A stretch of 64,000 bases of DNA from Cylindrospermum stagnale PCC 7417 (GTDB lineage: Bacteria; Cyanobacteriota; Cyanobacteriia; Cyanobacteriales; Nostocaceae): assembly GCF_000317535.1 (NCBI RefSeq), contig NC_019757.1:1091001-1155000 (forward strand), written 5' to 3'. The position numbers and the translations under genes were made by a program. The notes under the pieces are model-generated. The model searched no databases, had not been told where the DNA came from, and worked only from the letters and a program-made list of their open reading frames with translations. Shown here one piece after another: positions 50,781 through 58,337 of the stretch (the first letter of the stretch is position 1; every line of letters begins with the position of its first letter).

Positions 50781-50815
50781 AAAGCGCTTGGGAACGCAAA
50801 AACTCAGGCGCTTTT
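50781..50815 (+). terminator. Terminator similar to those of the Yfr2-like RNAs
   Basis: AAAGCGCTTGGG and CTCAGGCGCTTTTT form a stem with a T-run that closely resembles the outer stem of the RNAs at 17391 and 17556. No gene ends just before it, so a non-coding transcript from the 50.6-kb inverted repeat region is likely. The loop lacks the GGAAACA core. The remaining part of the 808-bp gap (50525-51332) is AT-rich with no gene seen. Confidence 0.6.
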
Positions 50816-51332
50816 TCGTGTATAAAATTAGGCATAAGTATTATTTAACAGTAAATATGGGAGTGTTTATTCGCACAGAGTAAGCTGGGAAACTACCGTT
50901 TTTGGGCGTTAGGCTTTGAGTATTGGGTATTGATAATTGCTTTCACGCATTTTGCATAAATAGCATACTCAGAAGTGATAACTACTGCGAAATTAAAAGG
51001 TAAAATTAACTAAATTAACTTTTACTACAATCTCAAGTTGTACCCAGCGGATACAGAACAAAACTACTAATATAGTTTTGGTGGCTCTTAATGTTTTCTT
51101 AAGAATCACTGTATGTTGCCAAAAAAAATCCGAAAATTTTCAATAAAAAAGAAAAGCTCAAAATATTTTTTTTTATTGAGACTTTTCGTGATATCGATAA
51201 ATAATAAGAGTAGCAGTAGCTTGGCTAGAAAGTTATGAAACTTAACCCTTTGAAGCAGCTCAATTTTCCAAATTGCAGCGAAAGCTGAAAGGGCAGCAAT
51301 TATCCCTGATTGTAGGCTGAGACAAAATATTC

Positions 51333-52121
51333 ATGACTGAAATCAGCAAGTCAGATTTGTTGACATTAAGAGACTCACCGATGAAGGCTGAATTGGCAGA
51401 AAAGGAATTAGCTCGGAAATTAAATTTATATCAGGTGTTCCTGAAGTTGTATGAGCACCATAGCAGTCTTCTAGATGAAATTATTCAGCTAGAAAGCCTA
51501 GATCCTATGTCGTTGAAGGGGATGGAACCAATTTATCTACAAGGTGTAGTAGATAATGGTGCTGTTTATGTGATTACTAACTTATGCGACAATAAGACTC
51601 AAAGTTTACAACAGCCGCAGCGGATTTGGACAATAGGTCGTGATTATAGTAGTGGGATTCAGATTCCTGATAGATATTTGTCTCGTCGGCATGCTGCCAT
51701 TCAGTATATTGACAATCAAGGTTTCTACTTAATTGATTTCAAAAGTACTAATGGTTCTGCTGTGAATGGTAAACCAGTCAGTCAGCAAGTCTTACTCAAA
51801 GATGGCGATCGCATCCGGCTAGGGACGATGACTTTTGGTTTTTTCCTGAATCAAACCAGCCGCGTTCTCCCGACTGTAGCAATGGAGTTATTGATGCAGC
51901 TTGTGCCTCGAACTGGTGATGGTTCAGAAGAGTCACAGAGTAACTTGCGCTGCTTACAAAAACCTGGAGCTGAAAACCTAGATGCTGCCAGAGATTTTTC
52001 CTTAGATCCCAACTTAATTAAAAAGCTGGGCAATTTGTATAGCAGCTTCAGTGTAGAGCAGCAGTCAGAAATTCTAGATCGCTTTTACAGCCAGCACAAA
52101 CCCTATAATCCTACTAGCTGA
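51333..52121 (+). CDS. FHA-domain protein
   Basis: Residues about 85-175 form an FHA domain: RIWTIGRDYSSGIQIPDRYL, SRRHAAIQYID, FYLIDFKSTNGSAVNG and LKDGDRIRLGTMTFGFF, with the conserved G-R, S-x-x-H and N-G residues that bind phosphothreonine. The first 80 residues are helical, the last 85 uncharacterised and likely disordered. FHA proteins connect to serine/threonine kinase signalling; no kinase is in the window. Cytoplasmic. The upstream gap is long and AT-rich. Confidence 0.93.
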   Translation: MTEISKSDLLTLRDSPMKAELAEKELARKLNLYQVFLKLYEHHSSLLDEIIQLESLDPMSLKGMEPIYLQGVVDNGAVYVITNLCDNKTQSLQQPQRIWTIGRDYSSGIQIPDRYLSRRHAAIQYIDNQGFYLIDFKSTNGSAVNGKPVSQQVLLKDGDRIRLGTMTFGFFLNQTSRVLPTVAMELLMQLVPRTGDGSEESQSNLRCLQKPGAENLDAARDFSLDPNLIKKLGNLYSSFSVEQQSEILDRFYSQHKPYNPTS

Positions 52122-52453
52122 AAAAGTTCAAAACCTAGGGACAAAAAACGGCGTAGAGTATATCTGCCGCCGCTTTAACGTACACATCTTGAGTTTTAGA
52201 GTTGATCTTGTGTATTTTGTAGCTAAGTTAATTGAACACAGATACCGTAAGTATATAAGAAGTACTGTGATCACGATTGAGGGGTCTCACCCTTCAGGGG
52301 TAAAGCCCTTACCTGATGTTGTCCTTGTCCTCAAGAACTTTTAGACAGGAGTAGGAAGCATTGAAGTTTGGCAAAAATATCTGGCAAAGAATCCGAAAAG
52401 CAACAACTTCAGTGTGAAGATTAGCGTATACCTACACAACACCAGATGCAGCT
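52122..52453. other. Intergenic gap of 332 bp
   Basis: No gene, repeat or RNA was recognised. The short pair ACCCTTCAGGGGT lies near 52290. The promoter of the downstream group of genes (52454 to about 56043) probably lies here. Confidence 0.35.
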
Positions 52454-53077
52454 ATGACGCAGCGACTGACTCAAGAGCAATTAACACAACTAATCGCTGA
52501 GGTACAAGGGCTGCAAATTCGCCGGGAAGGGGAACTTGACCAGGAACAGGTTAAGGAGATTTTACAAGAATTAAATTTACCGCCAGAGTTACTGGATGAA
52601 GCGCTGATACAATTACGTCGTCGCCAAGCGTTGAAAGTGAAGCAACGCCGGAATCTCTGGCTGATATCTGTAGTAGTTGCAGCTTTAGTGGTGGCGATCG
52701 CATCTACAATATATTTCAATCAGCAGCGAACCGCTGTACTCTCCAGGATTTCACCCCAACAAGACCGCATTAGCCTAGCATCGGATGATGGCGGTAACTT
52801 GAAGACTATCTCTCGTCAAAGCAATCCAGAGGTTTTTTACCGTGTGACGTTGAAAGATGCACCAATAGGTAAGAAACTATCTCTCTCTTGTACGTGGATT
52901 GACCCAACTGGTGTAATTGTCAAGCAAAATAACTATCAAACCCGCGAAATTAATACGAATGTTTGGGACACTTATTGTCGCTACAAGATTAACTCTGCTG
53001 CACCTGTTGGTGATTGGACAGTGAAAATGTTTCTAGAAGGTCGGATGATTAGCGATGAAACATTTGAGGTGAAGTAG
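52454..53077 (+). CDS. Membrane-anchored protein with beta-rich exported domain
   Basis: The 207-residue protein begins with a short helical cytoplasmic part (LTQEQLTQLIAEVQGLQIRR ... LPPELLDEALIQLRRRQA), then one membrane helix (LWLISVVVAALVVAIASTIYF) and a beta-sandwich-like part with FYRVTLKDAPIGKKLSLSCT and AAPVGDWTVKMFLEGRMISD. No family recognised. It is directly upstream (6 bp) of the first asparagine-synthetase-like gene and presumably co-transcribed. The cytoplasmic helical start could scaffold the enzymes, but that is only a guess. Confidence 0.6.
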   Translation: MTQRLTQEQLTQLIAEVQGLQIRREGELDQEQVKEILQELNLPPELLDEALIQLRRRQALKVKQRRNLWLISVVVAALVVAIASTIYFNQQRTAVLSRISPQQDRISLASDDGGNLKTISRQSNPEVFYRVTLKDAPIGKKLSLSCTWIDPTGVIVKQNNYQTREINTNVWDTYCRYKINSAAPVGDWTVKMFLEGRMISDETFEVK

Positions 53078-53083
53078 TGTGAC

Positions 53084-54844
53084 ATGGCTATCAACACCGC
53101 ACCCTATCATTTTATTGGGTATTGGGGTTACGGTTCTGAACGTGACTTAACGGCGTTGTTAACTAATTTAGAGACAAAATCTCTAGGTTCCCCAGAAGAA
53201 CATCCTCATCATCTCGTCTGGAATGTTGCTTATATCGGACTGGGGAATAAGTCTGCATTGCCTCCAGCATTCCCAAAAAATATAATTGCTGCTATCTCTG
53301 CATCAGGAATCTCTAGTTCACCGGATGCTTGGGTAAGATTGCAAGAAAATGACTATCTAATTTTGGGTAGAGAGGCTTTCGGCAGAGTGCCTTTGTACTG
53401 GACACAGAAAGGACAGGTAATCTGGTTTGCATCTCAACTGCAACTACTGTTACCAATTTTGTCACAGCCAGAGGTAAGCGTTCCTGGCTTATACGGCTAT
53501 AGCTGCTTTTCTTATGTCCCTACTCCCCTCACACCTGTTAATCAGGTGTTTGCAGTACCTTCGGCAACTGAGTTGGTTTGGCGGTGTGAATCAGGTAGGC
53601 TTTTTTCACCACAGCCTCAAAGTATTTACTCGTGGCGTGAATCAGCACAACAGCTAAATGATGAAGCAACGGCTGTTACTCAATTGCAAATTCTCCTGCA
53701 AGATGCGATTGTTCGGCAAATTGCTGATTTAAAAGATGAACCTGTGGGGGTGTTGCTTTCTGGTGGGTTGGATTCTTCTGTTGTGGCGGCGTTGTTGGTG
53801 CAAGCAGGGGTAAAAGTCCGCGCTTATACTCTAGATTTTGGTGCGGCTGCAATGCCTGAATATCCCTATGCTGAACAGGTTGCCGAGTTTCTGCAAATTC
53901 CCCTGGTTAAAGTGGCGGCCACTCCAGGGTATATCAAAAAGGCGCTGATTCCTACGGTGCGATCGCTAGATTTACCTTTTGGTGATGGGGTAACTGTTCC
54001 TTTGTATCTCCTAACTCAGGCTGCTAGTCAGGAAACTCAGGTGATTTTTAATGGCGAAGGTGGAGATCAATTATTTGCCGGTTGGACGAATAAACCTTTA
54101 ATTGCCGCTGGTGTTTATCAAGCGGAAAATCCTAAAGGACAAGAAACTTTTAGCCAGCAATATCTTCGCACCTTTCATCGTCTTTGGGGTTATGAATCTC
54201 AACTTTTTCAGCCAGATGTATCAGCGCAGATACAGAATTTATCTGCTGAAGACTGGCTTTTGGCGGCTTTAGACTCTGCTGATTGTCCATCTTTGTTGCA
54301 TCGCTTGCGCCGTGCCGGTTTGATGTTAAAAGGGTCACAAAATATCCATCCCCGTGCAACTGCTTTGGGGTTTGCTCATAAATTGTGGGTGCGATCGCCT
54401 TTTTGTGACTTACCTTTAGCCGAGTGGACTTTTCAACTATCCGGCGAACTCTTGCTAAATGGCGCTTGTGAGAAATATATCCTCAAAAAAGCTGTAGAAA
54501 ATTGGCTACCACCGGAAATTGTTTGGCGGCAAAAACGCGGTATGGGAGTTCCCTTAACCTCTTGGTGCTTAAATGATTTCTGGCATCAAATTGGCATCTG
54601 GCTAAATCCGGGGATACTGCGTGCCAACAACCACTTTTCCCCGCAGATAGCCGCGCAAATTGTGACAGGTGAATTGGGAGGTGCTATTCAAGGACGTCGT
54701 GTTGGTGAGAGTCTGTGGTTACTGATTATGTGGCAACTTTGGCACTCGCAGGTTTTTGGTGCAGAAGTTGGGAGAAAGTCTTGGAAACATCCTTTTTGGT
54801 TACCTAGTTGGTTATGGAAAAATTACAAGCGATGGCAAGCTTAA
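53084..54844 (+). CDS. Asparagine-synthetase-like protein without glutaminase cysteine
   Basis: The C-terminal half has the PP-loop synthetase motif EPVGVLLSGGLDSSVVAALL (residues 219-238), VIFNGEGGDQLFAGW and the later KRGMGVPLTSW, so it likely activates a carboxylate as acyl-AMP. The N-terminal half has the fold pattern of the glutaminase domain (YLILGREAFGRVPLYW) but begins MAINTAP with no Cys at position 2, so it cannot hydrolyse glutamine. Related enzymes without Cys form beta-lactams, lasso-peptide rings or use free amines. The downstream decarboxylase-like gene overlaps its end, and a second such gene lies at 61213-62943. Confidence 0.85.
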   Translation: MAINTAPYHFIGYWGYGSERDLTALLTNLETKSLGSPEEHPHHLVWNVAYIGLGNKSALPPAFPKNIIAAISASGISSSPDAWVRLQENDYLILGREAFGRVPLYWTQKGQVIWFASQLQLLLPILSQPEVSVPGLYGYSCFSYVPTPLTPVNQVFAVPSATELVWRCESGRLFSPQPQSIYSWRESAQQLNDEATAVTQLQILLQDAIVRQIADLKDEPVGVLLSGGLDSSVVAALLVQAGVKVRAYTLDFGAAAMPEYPYAEQVAEFLQIPLVKVAATPGYIKKALIPTVRSLDLPFGDGVTVPLYLLTQAASQETQVIFNGEGGDQLFAGWTNKPLIAAGVYQAENPKGQETFSQQYLRTFHRLWGYESQLFQPDVSAQIQNLSAEDWLLAALDSADCPSLLHRLRRAGLMLKGSQNIHPRATALGFAHKLWVRSPFCDLPLAEWTFQLSGELLLNGACEKYILKKAVENWLPPEIVWRQKRGMGVPLTSWCLNDFWHQIGIWLNPGILRANNHFSPQIAAQIVTGELGGAIQGRRVGESLWLLIMWQLWHSQVFGAEVGRKSWKHPFWLPSWLWKNYKRWQA

Positions 54845-56043
54845 AAAAGAGTCATGTGACTCCCCCCTTTTCTTGGGAACTTGCACAGGATTTATTGACT
54901 ACCTACGGCTCTCCGCTTTATGTTTATCAAGGCTCACGCTTACGCCAAACTATTGAAGGCATTACCAAAGCTATCAGTTATCCCCGCAAGCAATTTCGTT
55001 TTGCTAGCGTTACCAATGGCAATATTGCCTTATTAAAAATTTTTCAGGCTGCTGGGTGGGGACTGCACGCTAATACACCAGGAGATATTTATTTAGGACT
55101 GCATGCAGGTTTTCACCCCAGTGATATCGTCTACAGCGGCAGTAATTTGCATTGGGTGGAAATGGAACAAGTCTTGAATTGGGGAGTTACCACCCTCAAT
55201 CTCGATAGTCTGAACCAGTTGCAGTTGTGCTGTGAAGTTTCTCAATCTTTACATCCGGGGGTTTCACTACGCCTTGGTTTGCGGTTGAATTTGCCAGAAA
55301 TTACGGGAGATAGTCGCATTGGTGTACGTCCAGAAGAATTTGCGGATGCGATCGCAATTACTCGGAAAGCCGGATTGAAACTCAGTGGTTTGCACTTCTA
55401 CCGGGGGACGGGAACCAACGCCACAGCAGCCTTTACCGATGTCATTGATACAGTTTTAGCCACAGCGCAACGATTACCAGATTGGGAATATTTAGATTTT
55501 GGCGGTGGTTTTGGCTATCCTTATCACCACGATGGTGCAGCCTTTGATTGGCAAGGATTTGGGGCTAAATTGACCGACAGAGTCACCAATTTAGGACGGG
55601 AGATCGATTTGATCATTGAACCGGGACGATCTGCGATCGCTGGATGTGCAACTTTACTCGCTCAAGTTGTATCTGTAAAATGGCAAGCTAAAAAACAGCT
55701 TATCGGCGTTGATACCACCATTGCTAATCTTTCAGTCCTCTCTGTACATGGTGGCTATCGGAAAATTGCTACTTGGAATAATTCCCAAACTTACACAACA
55801 GATATTTGTGGAAATACCACCTATTCACGAGATTATCTAGGGAAAAATTGCCAACTTCCAGCCCTAGAAATTGGTGACATCATCGCTATTTTAGATGTGG
55901 GTGCTTATGGCTATGCCATGTCTTCACACTTTTTACATCGTCCCAAACCTGCGGAAGTGCTGTTAGAAAATCACACACACCGCTTGATTCGTAAACGAGA
56001 AGATTACAGCGTTTTACTAAAAAATCAAATCCTAGATAAATAA
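54832..56043 (+). CDS. Fold-type III decarboxylase homologue lacking the PLP lysine
   Basis: The protein has the LysA/ornithine-decarboxylase layout: a barrel with FRFASVTNGNIALLKI, GLHFYRGTGTNA, YLDFGGGFGYPY and DLIIEPGRSAIAGCATLLAQ, and a C-terminal beta domain with LEIGDIIAILDVGAYGYAMS. The position of the PLP-binding Lys (F-A-x-K in LysA) is Val60, and the site of the catalytic Cys (G-x-x-C-E-S) reads GNTTYSRD. The glycine and EPGR phosphate-binding loops are intact. It overlaps the end of the asparagine-synthetase-like gene by 13 bp; the ATG at 54832 has GGA 13 bases upstream, and 54814 is another option. Confidence 0.8.
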   Translation: MASLKKSHVTPPFSWELAQDLLTTYGSPLYVYQGSRLRQTIEGITKAISYPRKQFRFASVTNGNIALLKIFQAAGWGLHANTPGDIYLGLHAGFHPSDIVYSGSNLHWVEMEQVLNWGVTTLNLDSLNQLQLCCEVSQSLHPGVSLRLGLRLNLPEITGDSRIGVRPEEFADAIAITRKAGLKLSGLHFYRGTGTNATAAFTDVIDTVLATAQRLPDWEYLDFGGGFGYPYHHDGAAFDWQGFGAKLTDRVTNLGREIDLIIEPGRSAIAGCATLLAQVVSVKWQAKKQLIGVDTTIANLSVLSVHGGYRKIATWNNSQTYTTDICGNTTYSRDYLGKNCQLPALEIGDIIAILDVGAYGYAMSSHFLHRPKPAEVLLENHTHRLIRKREDYSVLLKNQILDK

Positions 56044-56051
56044 CAACCATT

Positions 56052-57356
56052 ATGAAATGTATTAACTGCGGAACTGAAAATAATTTAAAAGAGCGGACAG
56101 CTAATCAAGGTCGATGTAAACAATGCCAGCATCCCTTCGTCTTTGAACCCACCGCAATGGGTAATATTAAGATTACTGACCCCATGTTTGCCAAAGTTAT
56201 AGCTGAAATTTCCGCCAATAACACCTTATTTTTTACACCCAAACAACTGCTTTACTTCTTGGATAATCGTCTCAAAGCTAAATCATTTAAATTATCAGGA
56301 TTTGGTTGTCTTTATATCTTTTTTAATATCTGGGTTACAGGTTTTTTTGGCGGAATTCTTAGCAGCATTTTCTCGTCGGATAATTTCTGGTTAATTATCA
56401 ATTTAATATATCAAGTCTGTGTAATTATCTATTTGTATAATCAGACCAAATCAACAAAATTAAGCTATGTCAGTCGTCAAGCAAGCGCTAAGGCTTTACG
56501 GGTAATAGGAACTTTAATTTTAGTAGTTGGAATATTAACTAGTCTGTTTGTATTGAATTCATTTATAGTATTCGTCATCGTTGTTATATTAGGAATACTA
56601 TCGATATATTTGGGAACTAGACAGATAGATAGAAATAAATCAACGCAGGAATTTTTGATTTCTCAATCACAATTTCAAGCATGGCTAGACAAATGGCAAC
56701 AATTCAACGGTTCATCTCCCAAAATTTTGCCTTCAGCACGAGAGGAACTTGCACCAGCAACAATCAATCCTGATGTCACAGCTTACAGTTTTGATAGGTT
56801 AGTTGTTTGCGATAGTTCTACCATTGCTCAATTCTTGATTGCTAATAATTTTCACTTTGAAAATAACTGTGCAATTCTCAGCATCACTGGCTATCCGCAA
56901 AGCATTTTTGCCACCACAATGGAAATGCTCCGCCGCAACCCAGATTTACAAGTTTATGCGCTGCATGATTGTAGTCCAAGAGGCATGAATTTAGTAAATC
57001 ATCTCCGCAGCAGTGATGCTTGGTTTCTTAACAGCAACGTGACGATTATTGATGTAGGACTTTTACCACGTCAGATTATTGCTACTCAGCGGGGAATGTT
57101 TATTCAAACCTCTCCTGAGTCAGCACAAGACGCTAAACAATTAGCCGTGAATGTTCGTCAAACTTTAACTACTGAAGAGTTAGCTTGGTTAGATTCTGGC
57201 AATTTTGTGGAATTAGAATCCTTCACTCCCCAAAGATTAATTAAAGTTCTGCAACGTGGTATTGCTGGAAGTCGAGATTTAGCAACTGACGATAGCAACT
57301 TAATGATCATAGGTGATGCAGGAAGCGATATCTACGCCGTTGAAAGTTTTGGTTAA
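56052..57356 (+). CDS. Zinc-ribbon membrane protein with Toprim-like C-terminal part
   Basis: The 434-residue protein starts with a zinc ribbon (MKCINCGTE ... GRCKQCQHPF, two C-x2-C pairs), then a soluble part, about four membrane helices (residues 85-195), and a C-terminal cytosolic region of 210 residues. In this region YSFDRLVVCDSSTIAQFLIA and VYALHDCSPRGMNLVNHLRS resemble Toprim-like folds, with D-x-S in place of D-x-D. Role is unknown. It begins 8 bp after the decarboxylase-like gene, so it probably belongs to the same operon. Confidence 0.6.
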   Translation: MKCINCGTENNLKERTANQGRCKQCQHPFVFEPTAMGNIKITDPMFAKVIAEISANNTLFFTPKQLLYFLDNRLKAKSFKLSGFGCLYIFFNIWVTGFFGGILSSIFSSDNFWLIINLIYQVCVIIYLYNQTKSTKLSYVSRQASAKALRVIGTLILVVGILTSLFVLNSFIVFVIVVILGILSIYLGTRQIDRNKSTQEFLISQSQFQAWLDKWQQFNGSSPKILPSAREELAPATINPDVTAYSFDRLVVCDSSTIAQFLIANNFHFENNCAILSITGYPQSIFATTMEMLRRNPDLQVYALHDCSPRGMNLVNHLRSSDAWFLNSNVTIIDVGLLPRQIIATQRGMFIQTSPESAQDAKQLAVNVRQTLTTEELAWLDSGNFVELESFTPQRLIKVLQRGIAGSRDLATDDSNLMIIGDAGSDIYAVESFG

Positions 57357-57533
57357 GTAGGTGGACGTGAGATAACCAAAATGTGTAACGATATGTAAAA
57401 TTGCCTTAATGCGTGATTCTGGTTGAATTTTAGCTATTTTACAAAACGTAATATATTTTTTTCTCCGTTTATCTACTTACCCCAAAAGCATGATATGTTA
57501 AAAAATAGCAATTAACTCTGAGTAAAAAAAAAT

Positions 57534-58337
57534 ATGTCATTGCCAAATTCATCGAACCAAACACAATTTGATTTAACCGAAAAATTAAACGCCGAAAGAG
57601 CCACTACAATTAAGACAATTAATACAGTTAATCAAGATTTTATAATTCTTACCCTGGATTATCAAAAATTTAAACAAGCTGTTAAAACACTTGCACTCGA
57701 TAAAAATATTGATTTAAAAACGTCCTATCTCATTCTTGAGAATACAAAAAAAATTGGCGATAAATATGAACTTCAATTTGTTGTAAAAGGGTCACAAGAG
57801 GCTAGAAAAATTGAGACTAATGATCCTACTTTTTACGCCTTTAAAGAGACTTTCAATACTGCTTTAAATAAGGCTAGACTCATCACCCAGGATGAAAAAC
57901 CAACTCAATCAACTAGAGCTTTAGTACCATCATTACAAATGGAAGCTTTAGACGTAATTGATTCTGCCAGTTGGGGAACAGCTATTTCAGCATTTATTGA
58001 ATACGCTAATAGCGATGAAGAAATTTCTTCTTTACCAACAACTTTACAAATACAGGCATATTATGGACTTTTTCAATCTGGTCTTACTCTAGGACAAGGA
58101 GCTTTTTCAATTACTCAAGTCATGAGCGATCTAGCCGGAAATAAATTTATATCTCTCAGTGAAAAGATGGGGAATAAACTCTTACTTGCGGCTAAAGGCG
58201 CTGACGGCTTAAAGAAAACGGCCCTCAATGCAATGGGAAAACTTGTCTCTAATTCATTGACTATTGCCACTGGAGTTTTTAGTATCGTTTTCTCCACCGG
58301 AGAATTTACCAAATATTGCGTATGCCTATCAATCTGA
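57534..58337 (+). CDS. Large-toxin-pore-like protein, probably the 5' part of a frameshifted gene
   Basis: The 267-residue product ends with a long helical, partly hydrophobic region: MEALDVIDSASWGTAISAFI, QAYYGLFQSGLTLGQGAFSI, KMGNKLLLAAKGADGLKKTA, SNSLTIATGVFSIVF. This pattern recalls the pore-forming region of TcdA/TcdB-type clostridial toxins, but the match is by eye only. The frame ends at 58337 right after the hydrophobic stretch, while the next frame (+1) is open from 58264 on and continues smoothly as ENLPNIAYAYQSDP. A single-base indel in a T-run (GTTTTTAG or GTTTTCTCC) would join both. The region is visibly AT-rich compared with its neighbours. Confidence 0.55.
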   Translation: MSLPNSSNQTQFDLTEKLNAERATTIKTINTVNQDFIILTLDYQKFKQAVKTLALDKNIDLKTSYLILENTKKIGDKYELQFVVKGSQEARKIETNDPTFYAFKETFNTALNKARLITQDEKPTQSTRALVPSLQMEALDVIDSASWGTAISAFIEYANSDEEISSLPTTLQIQAYYGLFQSGLTLGQGAFSITQVMSDLAGNKFISLSEKMGNKLLLAAKGADGLKKTALNAMGKLVSNSLTIATGVFSIVFSTGEFTKYCVCLSI

